A stretch of DNA of 64,000 bases from Tenggerimyces flavus (GCF_016907715.1 NZ_JAFBCM010000001.1:6448001-6512000), one strand, 5' to 3'. Shown: positions 35,201 to 43,638, counted from the stretch's first letter. Notes: generated by a model not told the origin, from the sequence alone. Translations and numbers: made by a program.

Positions 35201-35343
35201 CCGAACAAGACACCGACCCGCTGTCGACCTCGGACTGCCGGGCCTCGGCGACGGTGCAGGACGCGACCGTCGCCGAGCTCATGGCGTACGGCACCGACCC
35301 GGCATCGCGCCGGCCCAGCACCGCGTTCGACGTCTGGGAGTGA
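32248..35343 (+). CDS. Secreted M36 (fungalysin-type) zinc metalloprotease
   Basis: A 1031-residue exported protease. The N-terminus is basic followed by APILALATAALVVSVHQPAQA (signal peptide; start may be the ATG at 32260). A long FTP-like propeptide covers ~40-300. Zinc ligands are HEYAH (529-533) and E557 in GLGESWSD, and HNALHDWTYDLGFTE is the M36 signature. A C-terminal ~350 residues adds carboxypeptidase-regulatory-like and discoidin-like beta domains. Residues 302-331 are two near-identical 15-residue copies (DALTGKVQKAPPSG-F/C) from a 45-bp tandem duplication. The TGA lies in a palindromic element. Confidence 0.9.
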   Translation: MRSVMRAPRTRCTDVLRRAPILALATAALVVSVHQPAQADGASTNRPGTLLNSSGVPAADSLSTDHREGRIGPTDAQRARVTELGATARWTKFGTVATLSPTTPDKPLAQGREGDPAAVARGFVDANRVLFRQNAQSVDQLEVVTNAPLPGTTTPASVVVLRERFGGIPAGAGGLITIAVAGNRVEYASSSAYGAASTPAKPTLTAITAWRAAARSLGRQLPGNAVRPLQTPTDPRQWATFTVAGLAQVQQVRLTAVGVPGQGVRPAYETNVVDVQNGTALAATSFVDAVTGAILVRANRVDALTGKVQKAPPSGFDALTGKVQKAPPSGCDATLTGCGVRLSSGPVNAISSMLAGGPQGDNGLGGLGGSQGENAITTEAWSSPLSAAGASSPPYGSPAPSREFADVWRTSGCDVANLTPGGNDIDAAVKEVFTRHNALHDWTYDLGFTERTANLQRASATSGDPEVGYVQSGALTGGYPTYLGRNNANQATLQDGIPGITNLYLFQPVAAQWYGPCVDGAFDPTVVAHEYAHAVTERLAAGPDLGLSAPNAQGLGESWSDLIAAEYLLAHGETGRGEARATAIGGYVAGNPKRGIRNYPVGSSPLNFGNLGYDLAGPDAAADGEIWSAANWDVRAALIAKYDKAFPVANAELQQACAAGERPTAQCPGNRRWLQLVFDSLLLLQPDSGMPTARDALLAADRLRFGGANQAEIWQAFAHRGLGIAATLTPLGAARPDFTTPFGAEGTLLVKAVEASSGRPLAAAIRIGRYQAGTSPVTTTDARAGVPRHLHFVPGTYDLTWSAQGYGMGRARVTIVAGRTSWLTLHLSRNVASATNGARAAAEEPSAAGLIDDSEASAWSVTGRTPDAIGAAATIDLAGSAPQAVRSVRVSALPRSIAGTPSADGGMRFASLRSFALEACSVACGTDAGWRRFYTSPADAFPAGRPRPVTPDLVFREFDVPDVSATQLRLVVLSTQCTGAPAYVSEQDTDPLSTSDCRASATVQDATVAELMAYGTDPASRRPSTAFDVWE
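33151..33240 (+). repeat. In-frame 45-bp tandem duplication inside the M36 gene
   Basis: Bases 33151-33195 and 33196-33240 are identical except for one base (TTC versus TGC), encoding DALTGKVQKAPPSGF then DALTGKVQKAPPSGC. It lies at the end of the propeptide, close to where maturation would be expected. Confidence 0.95.
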
Positions 35344-35403
35344 TCATGAAGGGAAATTGGTCGTATACGACGGGTACGCCTTCATGATCACGTACATGAT
35401 CAC
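35340..35403 (+). repeat. 76-bp palindromic element, copy 4 (left arm shortened)
   Basis: A 64-bp version lacking the first 12 bp of the left arm. It begins GTGATCATGAAG at the protease stop codon and has the full right arm. The loop contains AATTGGTCGTATACGACGGG. It ends 5 bp before the stop of the convergent DsbA-family gene. Confidence 0.88.
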
Positions 35404-35408
35404 GGGGC

Positions 35409-36023
35409 TCAGGCGGGCGGGAGCGGCGTCCAGGACGGGTCGGCGTTGACGGTCCGGGTGCGCTTCAGCTCGAAGAAGCCCTCGGTGTTGGCGACCAGCA
35501 GGACGCCGTCCCAGAGCTTGCCCGCCGCCTCGCCCCGCGGGACGGGCGTCACGACCGGGCCGAAGAACGCCGAGCCGTTGACGCTGATCACCGGCGTACC
35601 CACGTCGGTGCCGACCTGGTCCATGCCCTCGTCGTGGCTCTTCCGCAGCGCCTCGTCCCACTCGTCCGTCTCGACGGCGGCGGCGAGGGACCGGTCGAAG
35701 CCGGCGGCCTCGAGCGCGTCCTCGTACGTCGCCTGCTCGCGCGGCTTCTTGTCCAGGTGGAACGCCGTTCCGAACGCCGTGTAGAGCCTCAGCAGCGCGT
35801 CCGAGCGGTCCTCGCCTGCCTTCTCCGCCTCGGCGGCCGCGGCCATGATCGCCCGCACCGCGCCATGCTGCCTACCGTCGTTGAGGTAGGCGAGGCTCAT
35901 CACGTGCCAGCGCGGCGTCACGGGCCGGACCCGTTCGACCTCCAGCATCCATCGGGACGTGATCCACGCCCATGGGCAACCCGGGTCGAACCAGAAATCG
36001 GCTACCTGACGGTCGTCCGACAT
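35409..36023 (-). CDS. DsbA/FrnE-family protein, Rv2466c-like, with CPWA site
   Basis: A 204-residue thioredoxin-fold protein similar throughout to the mycobacterial mycothiol-dependent reductase Rv2466c: VADFWFDPGCPWAWITSRW, RKSHDEGMDQVGTDVGTP, GSAFFGPVVTPVPRGEAAGKLWD and FFELKRTRT. Rv2466c has a CPWC redox pair; here the second cysteine is alanine (C16-P-W-A19), leaving one thiol. A single-cysteine mechanism with mycothiol is possible. The ATG at 36023 has GGAG 5 bp upstream. The protein is cytoplasmic (no signal). Convergent with the M36 gene. Confidence 0.87.
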   Translation of the reverse strand: MSDDRQVADFWFDPGCPWAWITSRWMLEVERVRPVTPRWHVMSLAYLNDGRQHGAVRAIMAAAAEAEKAGEDRSDALLRLYTAFGTAFHLDKKPREQATYEDALEAAGFDRSLAAAVETDEWDEALRKSHDEGMDQVGTDVGTPVISVNGSAFFGPVVTPVPRGEAAGKLWDGVLLVANTEGFFELKRTRTVNADPSWTPLPPA

Positions 36024-36138
36024 TGTCGCTCCTCCATACGTACGTGCCCTCACGTCTGACCCCTACCTCCAGCGCAACTCGGCGAACCCTTCCGGGCATT
36101 CCTCCGGCGTCCGGAACTGACCGTGCGAGGATGGACTA

Positions 36139-38697
36139 ATGCCAGGAAGCAACCTCACCCGCGCCGAGGCTGCGGAGCGAGCCCGTCTGATCTCCGTCGA
36201 CGGATACGACGTCGAGCTCGACCTCACCAGCGCCCCTGACAAGTCGTACGCGACGTACCCGTCCACCACGGTCGTCCGCTTCCGCTGCACCGAGCCGGGC
36301 GGGGGGACGTTCGCCGATCTCGTCGCGCCGAACGTCCGCGAGCTCACGCTCAACGGGCGGCAGCTGGACCCGGCGCAGGCCTACGACGGAACGCGCATCC
36401 AGCTCTCCGGGCTGGAGGAGACGAACGAGCTCCGGGTCGTCGCCGACGCCGCGTACATGACGACCGGCGAGGGCATCCACCGCTTCGTCGACCCGGTCGA
36501 CGGTTTGACCTACCTGTACTCGCAGTTCGAGGTCCCCGATGCCCGCCGCGTCTACACGACGTTCGAGCAGCCCGACCTCAAGGGCACGTTCCAGCTCACC
36601 GTGACCGCGCCGGAGGACTGGCAGATCGTCTCGAACTCCGCCACGCCCGCGCCGACTTCGCTCGGCGACGGCGTCGCGCGCTGGGAGTTCGAGCCGACGG
36701 TGCGCGTCTCGACGTACATCACCGCGCTCGTCGCCGGCCCGTACCACGGCGTCCACGGCACGGTGCAGGCCCGCAACGGCGAGATCCCACTCGGCGTCTA
36801 CTGCCGGCAGTCGATCGCCGCGCACCTCGACGCGGACGAGATCCTCGACGTCACGCGGCGCGGTTTCGCCTTCTACGAGGAGCTTTTCGACTACCCGTAC
36901 CCGTTCGCGAAGTACGACCAGCTGTTCGTGCCCGAGTACAACATGGGCGCGATGGAGAACGCCGGCTGCGTGACGATCCGCGACGAGTACGTGTTCCGCA
37001 GCCGGATGACCGACGCGGCGTACGAGGTGCGCGCGACGACGATCCTGCACGAGCTCGCGCACATGTGGTTCGGCGATCTGGTCACGATGCGTTGGTGGGA
37101 CGACCTGTGGCTGAACGAGTCGTTCGCCACGTACGCGAGCACGCTCTGCCAGGCCGAGGCGACGCGGTGGACGAACTCGTGGACGACGTTCGCGAACACC
37201 GACAAGGTGTGGGCGTACCGGCAGGACCAGCTGCCGACCACGCACCCGATCTCGGCGGACATCGGCGACCTCGAGGACGTCGAGACGAACTTCGACGGCA
37301 TCACGTACGCCAAGGGCGCGAGTGTGCTCAAGCAGCTCGTCGCATGGGTCGGTCGCGAGGAGTTCTTCGCGGGACTGCGGCACTACTTCAAGACCTACGA
37401 GTGGGGGAACGCCTCGCTCGCGGACCTGCGCGAGTGCCTGGAGGCGACGAGCGGGCGCGACCTCGACGCGTGGAGCCGGGAGTGGCTCGAGACGGCGGGC
37501 GTGAGCACGATGTCGGCCGAGTTCGAGGTCGGCTCCGACGGGCGGTTCACCTCGTTCTTCGTCCGGCAGACCGCGGTCCCCGAGTACCCGACGCTTCGCT
37601 CGCACCGGTTGGCGATCGGGCTCTACTCGCTGACCTCCGACGGGCTGGTGCGGCAGTCGCGGGTCGAACGGGACGTGGTCGGCGAGCGCACCGCTGTGCC
37701 TGAGCTGATCGGTGCCGCGCAGCCGGATCTGCTGCTGCTGAACGACGACGACCTCGCGTTCACGAAGATCCGTCTGGACGCGCGTTCGCTCGACACCTTG
37801 GTGTCGCACATCGGGTCGCTGGACAACTCCCTCGCGCGGTCCCTGTGCTGGATGTCGGCGTGGGACGCCTGTCGCGACGCCGAGCTGGCGGGTCGCGACT
37901 ACGTCCAGCTGGTGCTGAACGGTGTCGCCGCGGAGCCCGACATCAACACCGTGCAGATGCTGGTGCGGACGGCGAACTTCGCGTCGAAGCTCTACAGCGC
38001 TCCGGCGCGTCGGGACGAGGCTTTGGCCTTGTGGGCTTCGGGATTGCGGAGTCTGGCGGAGTCTGCTGAGCCTGGTTCGGACAAGCAGCTGACGTTCGTG
38101 CGGATGTTCGCGGCGTCGGCTCAGTCGTCCGAGGACGCCGCGTTCTTGGCCGGTCTGCTGGACGGATCGGTGACGTTGCCGGAACTCGCGGTCGACGCCG
38201 AGGTGCGGTGGCTGCTGGTGCAGGAGCTGGCGCGGCTCGGTGCGATCGGCACGGTCGAGATCGACGCCGAGCTGTCGCGGGACGGGACGATCCGCGGCCA
38301 GGAAGAGGCGGCCGCGGCTCGGGCCGCTCGTCCTTCCGGTGACGCGAAGGAGCAAGCCTGGGTTGACGCCGTCGAGCGCGACGACGTCCCGAACCAGACG
38401 CAGGCCAAGACGATCCGCGGGTTCTGGCAGTTCGGGCAGGAGTCGTTGCTGGCTCCGTACGTGGACCGCTACCTCGAGGCAGCGACCTGGGTGTGGGAGC
38501 GGAAGACGACGGAGATGGCGACGAACTTCCTCGTGGGCTTGTTCCCGCGGGCGTTGCCGACGCCGGAGGCCGCCGCGAAGGTGCGCACGTGGCTGGAGAC
38601 GCACCAGCCCTCGGGCGCGGTGCGGCGACTGGTGTCGGAGGGTCTGGCGGACCTGGAACGTACGTTGAAGGCGCAGGAGCGCGACGCTCAGAGCTGA
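36139..38697 (+). CDS. pepN: Aminopeptidase N (M1 zinc metallopeptidase)
   Basis: An 852-residue cytoplasmic exopeptidase of the usual actinobacterial length. GAMENAG is the substrate-amine motif and HELAHMWFGDLVTMRWWDDL with E327 gives the HExxH-x18-E zinc site (H304, E305, H308, E327). DNSLARSLCWMSAWDACRDAEL and ETHQPSGAVRRLVSEGLADLER form the C-terminal ERAP1-like helical domain. It removes N-terminal residues during peptide recycling. Its last 10 bp overlap the convergent nucleotidyltransferase gene. Confidence 0.95.
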   Translation: MPGSNLTRAEAAERARLISVDGYDVELDLTSAPDKSYATYPSTTVVRFRCTEPGGGTFADLVAPNVRELTLNGRQLDPAQAYDGTRIQLSGLEETNELRVVADAAYMTTGEGIHRFVDPVDGLTYLYSQFEVPDARRVYTTFEQPDLKGTFQLTVTAPEDWQIVSNSATPAPTSLGDGVARWEFEPTVRVSTYITALVAGPYHGVHGTVQARNGEIPLGVYCRQSIAAHLDADEILDVTRRGFAFYEELFDYPYPFAKYDQLFVPEYNMGAMENAGCVTIRDEYVFRSRMTDAAYEVRATTILHELAHMWFGDLVTMRWWDDLWLNESFATYASTLCQAEATRWTNSWTTFANTDKVWAYRQDQLPTTHPISADIGDLEDVETNFDGITYAKGASVLKQLVAWVGREEFFAGLRHYFKTYEWGNASLADLRECLEATSGRDLDAWSREWLETAGVSTMSAEFEVGSDGRFTSFFVRQTAVPEYPTLRSHRLAIGLYSLTSDGLVRQSRVERDVVGERTAVPELIGAAQPDLLLLNDDDLAFTKIRLDARSLDTLVSHIGSLDNSLARSLCWMSAWDACRDAELAGRDYVQLVLNGVAAEPDINTVQMLVRTANFASKLYSAPARRDEALALWASGLRSLAESAEPGSDKQLTFVRMFAASAQSSEDAAFLAGLLDGSVTLPELAVDAEVRWLLVQELARLGAIGTVEIDAELSRDGTIRGQEEAAAARAARPSGDAKEQAWVDAVERDDVPNQTQAKTIRGFWQFGQESLLAPYVDRYLEAATWVWERKTTEMATNFLVGLFPRALPTPEAAAKVRTWLETHQPSGAVRRLVSEGLADLERTLKAQERDAQS

Positions 38698-39524
38698 ACG
38701 AGTGCGGCCGTGACGTGAGCGCTCACGGTGTGGTCGAGGTCCTCGGGCCAGGGAATGCCCTGCGCTTCGAGGGCCTCGCGGCCCGCCGTACGAAACGCCT
38801 CGGCGGTGGCGAGCATCGCCGGCACGAGAGACTCCCGGGTCGCGTCGAGCGGCGGGAGTGACTCCATCAGCGCTCGCTGGGCGGGTGTGAGCTTCGAGCT
38901 CCACTGCTTCACGCCGGTCGCGGGCAGGGGTTGGTTGGCGTTGACGAACAGCTCGTGCAGCATCTGCCGCGTGCCCTGGACGCCAACGACGCCGAGGAGA
39001 TAGTCCTTCCGGACGAGGTTGACCGGGACGAAGATCGCCAGCAGCCGGAAGAACTCCTCGACGATCCACTCCATGCGCTCGCGGTCGGGCAGCTTGGGCG
39101 GCTCTGGGTCGGGGAGGTCCTCGTGCAGGCCGTCGCGGTCGAGGACGACGAGCCTGGTGCGGAACGGGGTCGTCGTTCTCGCGGTGGTCACCGTCTCGAC
39201 GACGACGTCGAGGCGTTCGCAGTCCCTGGTCAGGGAGTAGAAGCTGCCGGGCGCGAACGTGAGCGGTCTGGCGATCAGCGTCGGGGTGATGGTCGCGAGC
39301 CACTCGCGCCAGTTCTCGGCGAACCCGTCGCGGTCGTCGTCGGCCACCGCGAGCAGGACGTCGAGATCGGAGCCGGCGTCGGCGTCTCCTCTGGCGAGCG
39401 AGCCGGAGAGCCAGAGCGCGCGGATCCGTTCGTCGTGCTCCACCACGGTGAGCAGCCGGTCGAACAGGGTGCGGTAGCCCTCGGGCAGCGGGGCGAGGGC
39501 TCGTTCGACCGCTTCCGGGCGCAC
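38688..39524 (-). CDS. Nucleotidyltransferase-fold protein
   Basis: A 278-residue protein with the polymerase-beta-like core: GS (41-42), then D53 and D55 in GSLARGDADAGSDLDVLLAV, followed by a third-aspartate candidate in CERLDVVVE. The C-terminal ~120 residues are helical, as in aminoglycoside adenylyltransferases and related antibiotic or tRNA nucleotidyltransferases. The substrate is unknown and resistance activity cannot be assumed. Its ATG overlaps the stop of the DUF5130 gene, so it is co-translated with it. Confidence 0.82.
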   Translation of the reverse strand: MRPEAVERALAPLPEGYRTLFDRLLTVVEHDERIRALWLSGSLARGDADAGSDLDVLLAVADDDRDGFAENWREWLATITPTLIARPLTFAPGSFYSLTRDCERLDVVVETVTTARTTTPFRTRLVVLDRDGLHEDLPDPEPPKLPDRERMEWIVEEFFRLLAIFVPVNLVRKDYLLGVVGVQGTRQMLHELFVNANQPLPATGVKQWSSKLTPAQRALMESLPPLDATRESLVPAMLATAEAFRTAGREALEAQGIPWPEDLDHTVSAHVTAALVQL

Positions 39525-39919
39525 TACGGCGTGTCGGTGTGGACCGTCGTCGGGCGGCGGGCGTGCTCGGCGAGCTGCAGAACGCCGGACGTCGTACCGC
39601 CGACCAGGTCGCCGACGGCGAACGCGGACTGCATGGTCAGCGCGACCAGGGCGCAGTCGTCGTCGCTCAGCACGCGGCGTGCCTCGGTGCCGGTGACGAT
39701 CTCCAGGCGGTTCGCGCCGGGGTCGATGAACACGAGCACCGCGCGGTCGCTGTCAGGCAGCCCGGCGTGCAGGGTCTCGGCGTACGGGCGAGTCTCCTCG
39801 TCCGCGCCGCTGATGTGCACGGTGAACGGGTAGCCGCAGAGCTCGGTCGCGGTGCGTACGGCATGCGCGATGTCGCCGCGTTCGCGTGGGCTCAGGCCCT
39901 CACCAGCTGGCACCGGCAC
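39524..39919 (-). CDS. DUF5130 family protein
   Basis: A 131-residue soluble protein of the actinobacterial DUF5130 group, related to the TPM fold. LSPRERGDIAHAVRTATELCGYPFTV, DRAVLVFIDPGANRLEIVTG and CALVALTMQSAFAVGDLVGG are its recognisable blocks. Function is not known. It overlaps the 3' end of the upstream small membrane-protein gene by 20 bp and the start of the nucleotidyltransferase gene, so the three are one leftward unit. Confidence 0.8.
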   Translation of the reverse strand: MPVPAGEGLSPRERGDIAHAVRTATELCGYPFTVHISGADEETRPYAETLHAGLPDSDRAVLVFIDPGANRLEIVTGTEARRVLSDDDCALVALTMQSAFAVGDLVGGTTSGVLQLAEHARRPTTVHTDTP

Positions 39920-40247
39920 CTCCTCGTCGCTTCGCGGCGGCTGCCGTCTCGGCCTCGGCGGTCACCGGCTTGGACTCGGGACCGAACGAGAGCGGCTCGG
40001 AATACCACGACCCGCCGGGCCGGTAGCCGGAGCCGCGGACCAGCGAGGGGGCGATGACGAGCACGGAGATGAGCAGGAAGAGGCCGACCGGGATGCCGAC
40101 GTAGATGCCGATGACCTCGACCCACGGCATCGGTCCGTTCTCGGTCCAGGACGACGGCGTCTCCGCGGCGGCGATGCCCGGCACCGCCAAGGTGGCGGCG
40201 GTGGCTGCCCCAACGGTGGCCCAGCGCAGAGCCTTCCGGATCTTCAC
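39900..40247 (-). CDS. Small exported or membrane protein next to DUF5130
   Basis: A 115-residue protein with a signal-like N-terminus (RWATVGAATAATLAVPGIAAA), a short extracytoplasmic stretch and one membrane segment (VIGIYVGIPVGLFLLISVLVI), then a polar tail with PGGSWYSEPLS. The tail is probably cytoplasmic. I recognise no functional family. The 20-bp overlap with DUF5130 suggests the two proteins work together at the membrane. It starts 9 bp after the stop of the pentapeptide-DinB gene. Confidence 0.75.
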   Translation of the reverse strand: MKIRKALRWATVGAATAATLAVPGIAAAETPSSWTENGPMPWVEVIGIYVGIPVGLFLLISVLVIAPSLVRGSGYRPGGSWYSEPLSFGPESKPVTAEAETAAAAKRRGGAGASW

Positions 40248-40256
40248 GAGTCCACG

Positions 40257-41030
40257 TTATCGACTCTCTCGGGCCTCGTGGTGATCGACCCGCGCCTCGA
40301 GGGCGGCGAGGTCCCGTTCGGCGTAGAGGCGGTGCTGCCACTCCTCGTTGAGGAGGAGGTGGAGGACCTCTTTGACGGAGAAGCTCTCGCTCCTCGGCCA
40401 GGCCGGCTCTTCGACCGGCTCGGTGCTGCTGGCGAGCTGTTCTTCGGTGAGGTTGTCGATGACCTCGCGCAGGCTGGCTTGCCGGTCTGCGCGGACGGTG
40501 AGGATCTCGTCCAGGCTCGGCTTGGCGTCGCGGTCGCGGGGGATGCCTTGGATGTCGGGCATGCCGTCGAACGGCAGGTCGAGCTCGTGCCACGGGTGGG
40601 GGTTGCCTCGGATGACGCGGTTGACCCAGGCGTCGATGGCGAAGTTGAGGTGGCGGAGCGTCTGGACGAACGACCACTCGCCGTCGACGTTCTCGTGGTG
40701 CAGCTCGGGTGGCAGCTGCCTGGCCCTGGCGACCGTCTCTTTCCAGAGCTGCTCGACGAGCTCTCGTGCCTCGCGGAACCCTTGGGGGTCGGTGGGCCGC
40801 ATCTTGACCCGGTCGGGGTTCTGCCTGTCGAGCTCCGCGACGATGAGCGGAGCCACCTCCACGCCGTTGATGACGAGGCCCTCGATGTCGCCGTCGATCG
40901 TGACGTCCACCAGCTCCACGCCGCGCATGACCACGCGCTGGAACGAAGCCCGCTCGAACCTGGCGTCGCTCAGATCCACCTCCCGAAACACGGCCCCGCT
41001 GAGGTCGGCACCCTCGAACAGCTCGCTCAT
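40257..41030 (-). CDS. Pentapeptide-repeat plus DinB-domain protein
   Basis: A 257-residue fusion. The first ~45 residues are pentapeptide-like repeats (FEGADLSGAVFREVDLSDARFERASF). The rest is a DinB bundle with its histidines in QTLRHLNFAID and LLLNEEWQHRLYAERDL. The ATG at 41030 (MSELFEG) is chosen because the repeats begin there. Similar fusions are common in actinomycetes; a thiol-transferase or metal-binding role is inferred from the DinB fold alone. First gene of the leftward unit that continues with the small membrane protein, DUF5130 and nucleotidyltransferase genes. Confidence 0.82.
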   Translation of the reverse strand: MSELFEGADLSGAVFREVDLSDARFERASFQRVVMRGVELVDVTIDGDIEGLVINGVEVAPLIVAELDRQNPDRVKMRPTDPQGFREARELVEQLWKETVARARQLPPELHHENVDGEWSFVQTLRHLNFAIDAWVNRVIRGNPHPWHELDLPFDGMPDIQGIPRDRDAKPSLDEILTVRADRQASLREVIDNLTEEQLASSTEPVEEPAWPRSESFSVKEVLHLLLNEEWQHRLYAERDLAALEARVDHHEARESR

Positions 41031-41155
41031 GCCGGTCACCGTAGACCGTGTTCCGGACGATCCTCGTCCGGAACAGCGATCCGCCAGGCCCAGCTCGCCT
41101 CGCGACTTCACCGGACCCCGTCGGATCGCACGATCGGCTCGGAGCACCCCGCACC

Positions 41156-41231
41156 ATGATCATGTGCGTGATCATGAAGCCAAACCCGGCGTATATGACA
41201 GCTCCGGCTTCATGATCACGTACATGATCAC
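41156..41231 (-). repeat. 76-bp palindromic element, copy 5 (reversed)
   Basis: Read leftward the loop contains TCATATACGCCGGGTTTG, matching the loop orientation of copies 1-4, so this copy is inverted in the window. It begins 10 bp after the stop of malQ, which is itself leftward. The arms differ from perfect complementarity at two positions, one of which is a G-U-compatible change. Confidence 0.9.
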
Positions 41232-41241
41232 CGCAGGGTGG

Positions 41242-43389
41242 TCAGCGCAGTGTGGCCAACGTGGCGGCGAGGGCGCGGAGGCGTTCGAGGGTGGGTAGGT
41301 CGTCCAGCAGGACGGGTTCGCCGTCGGGGCCACAGAGGGGTTGCTGCCAGTTCGCGTACTCCTTGTTCGTCCCCGGCTGGTTCTGGGTCCGCCGATCACC
41401 CACCGCGTCCGTCAGCGACACCCCCACCAGCCGCGAAGGCGTCAAAGCCACGTAGCGGTGCAAAGCCTCGATGACCTCCTGCTCCCCCGCCCCCGGCCGC
41501 AACAGCCCCCGCGCCGTGAGGGTCGACTGCCACAAAGCCTGCTCCGACTGGAAAGCAGCCAGCTCCTCCTCCACCGACCGCGTCAACAACCCCAACGAAG
41601 CCCGCAACCGCACATGCGCCCCCGACAGGTACGCAGCCGAAGGCGGCAGGTCGTGCACGGTCACCGTTGCCAAACAGAGCTCCCGCCACACCTCAGGCGG
41701 CAGCGGCGACCCATCCGACTGCCGCTCGAACCACAGCACGCTCGTCCCCAGGATCCCCCGCTCCCGCAGCACGTCCCGCACCCAAGGCTCGACCGTCCCC
41801 AAGTCCTCCCCCACCAAGACAGCCCCAGCCCGCGCGGCCTCCAACGAAAGGATCCCGACCAGAGCCTCGTGGTCGTACCGCACATAAGTCCCCTGATGAG
41901 CCGGCATCCCCGCCGGCACCCACCACAGCCGGAACATCCCGATCACGTGGTCCACCCGCAGCCCACCCGCGTGCCGGAAAACACCCGAGGCCAACGAACG
42001 CCAGGCCGCGTAGCCGGTCGCGGCCAACCGGTCGGGACGCCACGGGGGCAGCGACCAGTCCTGGCCCTGCTGGTTGAACTCGTCCGCCGGCGCCCCCACC
42101 CCGATGCCATTGGCCAGAACGTCCGACAGCGCCCAGGCGTCCGCCCCGTCCGGATGTACGCCGACCGGCAGGTCGTGCACGACCCCCAGCCCCATCCCGG
42201 CGGCGACAGCCCGGGCCTGAACGGAGGCCAGCTGCTCGTCCAGCCACCACTGCGCCAGGCAGTACAGCGACACCCGCGAAGCAGACGCCGAACGCACCGC
42301 GGCGACCTCCGGCGAGGACGGCGAACGCAAGGCCACCGGCCACTCGTGCCAGTCGTCGCCGTGCAACTCCGCCAACACACACCAGGTAGCGAAGTCCGTC
42401 AGCGCCGAGCCCTCCCGCGCCAAGAACTCCCGATACTCCCCCGCCCGCCCCGGCGACAACGGCACGGCCTGCAGAGCCTCGAGAGCGGCGAGCTTCGCGG
42501 CCCACACAGCGTCCCGATCGAGCAGAGCAGGAGAGGTGTTCATCGCCTTACAGGGTTGAGCAATAGCCTCCAATGAAGCCAAAGCAGCAGGAGACAGATA
42601 CCCGTACTCAGGAACGTCCTCGACCCGCAGATACAGCGGGCTGATGAACCGCCGGCTTGTCGGCAGGTACGGCGAAGGCTCGACCGGCACCGTCGGATCC
42701 GACGCGAACAACGGGTTCGGCAGCACGAAACCCGCACCCAGCTCCCGACCACTCCACGACACCAGGTCGGCGAGATCGGCCAGATCGCCGAGCCCCCACG
42801 AGCGCCGCGACCGCGCGCTGTAGAGCTGCACCGCGTACCCCCACGACCGGTGCGCCGCCACACTCGAAGGCATCGGGATCCGCGCGGGCGTCACGACCAA
42901 TGGGACGTCCGCCGACCGCCCGTCCGAGCGGGCCAGCAGCCGGTGGTACCCCGTCGGCAGGTCCGGCGGCAGCGAGAACGTCGCCTCGCCGATCAGCCGG
43001 TCGTCGATCCATTGCGGCGCGACCAGGTGATGCACCTGCGTCACGTCGCCGCGGCGCGTGCCGTCCTCGAGCTCGACCCACACCGTGACGTGCGCGCCAT
43101 GGGGAACGTGCACGGCGAACCGAGTCGCCACGTCCTCCCGCGTCGCGACGCAGGGCGGCAGGAGGTGCCGCCACTTCTGCTGCGCTGCGGCGGTCAGCTC
43201 GCGTCGAATCACCGCGGGCGAGGACGCGTCGACGTCGAGCGCCGCGAGGACGGCGACGATCGTCGCGCGGGCCACCTCGACATGGTTGCCGCGCCAGTCC
43301 CAGTACTCCGTCGCGACGCCGTACGCCGCGGCCAGCTCAGCCAGCTCCGGCCCCAGTCGGTCCGCTCGGTCCGCGCTCTCATCACCCAC
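41242..43389 (-). CDS. malQ: 4-alpha-glucanotransferase
   Basis: A 715-residue GH77 amylomaltase of normal actinobacterial length. An N-terminal MalQ beta-sandwich (~60-150) precedes the barrel. LRVDHVIGMFRLWWVP holds the nucleophile aspartate, LVGEDLGTVEPWVRDVL the acid/base glutamate and VTVHDLPPSAAYLSG the third aspartate region. The enzyme disproportionates maltodextrins in the cytoplasm. It is divergent from a carbohydrate importer operon with LacI-type operator candidates between, so joint control by a sugar repressor is plausible. A palindromic element follows its stop. Confidence 0.94.
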   Translation of the reverse strand: MGDESADRADRLGPELAELAAAYGVATEYWDWRGNHVEVARATIVAVLAALDVDASSPAVIRRELTAAAQQKWRHLLPPCVATREDVATRFAVHVPHGAHVTVWVELEDGTRRGDVTQVHHLVAPQWIDDRLIGEATFSLPPDLPTGYHRLLARSDGRSADVPLVVTPARIPMPSSVAAHRSWGYAVQLYSARSRRSWGLGDLADLADLVSWSGRELGAGFVLPNPLFASDPTVPVEPSPYLPTSRRFISPLYLRVEDVPEYGYLSPAALASLEAIAQPCKAMNTSPALLDRDAVWAAKLAALEALQAVPLSPGRAGEYREFLAREGSALTDFATWCVLAELHGDDWHEWPVALRSPSSPEVAAVRSASASRVSLYCLAQWWLDEQLASVQARAVAAGMGLGVVHDLPVGVHPDGADAWALSDVLANGIGVGAPADEFNQQGQDWSLPPWRPDRLAATGYAAWRSLASGVFRHAGGLRVDHVIGMFRLWWVPAGMPAHQGTYVRYDHEALVGILSLEAARAGAVLVGEDLGTVEPWVRDVLRERGILGTSVLWFERQSDGSPLPPEVWRELCLATVTVHDLPPSAAYLSGAHVRLRASLGLLTRSVEEELAAFQSEQALWQSTLTARGLLRPGAGEQEVIEALHRYVALTPSRLVGVSLTDAVGDRRTQNQPGTNKEYANWQQPLCGPDGEPVLLDDLPTLERLRALAATLATLR

Positions 43390-43523
43390 GGGCCAAAGAT
43401 AGGGGGCGGCGACCGCAGCTCTCCGTCGCCCGCGCCCACCGAAAGAAGCAGTCCGTTCCCGGACACTTCACGACCACAGAAAATGCCTCTGTGACAGATG
43501 GATAACAACGGCCCGGGTCCAGG

Positions 43524-43538
43524 GGGAAACGCTTTCCC
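43524..43538. promoter_or_regulatory. LacI-type operator candidate 1
   Basis: GGGAAA-CGC-TTTCCC is an inverted repeat with exact 6-bp arms around AAACGCTT, the core seen in many LacI/CcpA-type operators. It lies 135 bp upstream of malQ. Confidence 0.5.
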
Positions 43539-43593
43539 AGCTGCCCGATTCTGGCCCAATGATCCGACCCGGTCAACACCTGGCAACGAGTTG

Positions 43594-43638
43594 GCAACCG
43601 GTTGCGGTACTTGACGAAGCGAACCACACTGGTAGTAG
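43594..43638 (+). promoter_or_regulatory. Operator candidate 2 and adjacent promoter
   Basis: The exact palindrome GCAACCGGTTGC (43594-43605), preceded by a second TGGCAAC half-site, lies directly before TTGACG (43611-43616), a 16-bp spacer and TAGTAG (43633-43638). The CCGG-centred palindrome next to a -35 suits repression by a LacI-family protein. The leader to the permease start would be about 290 nt, so a closer promoter is not excluded. Confidence 0.42.

Noticed and set aside
38688-39524. Aminoglycoside resistance gene call (aad-type)
   Set aside because: The nucleotidyltransferase core is clear, but the substrate domain is not diagnostic, so no resistance function is claimed.
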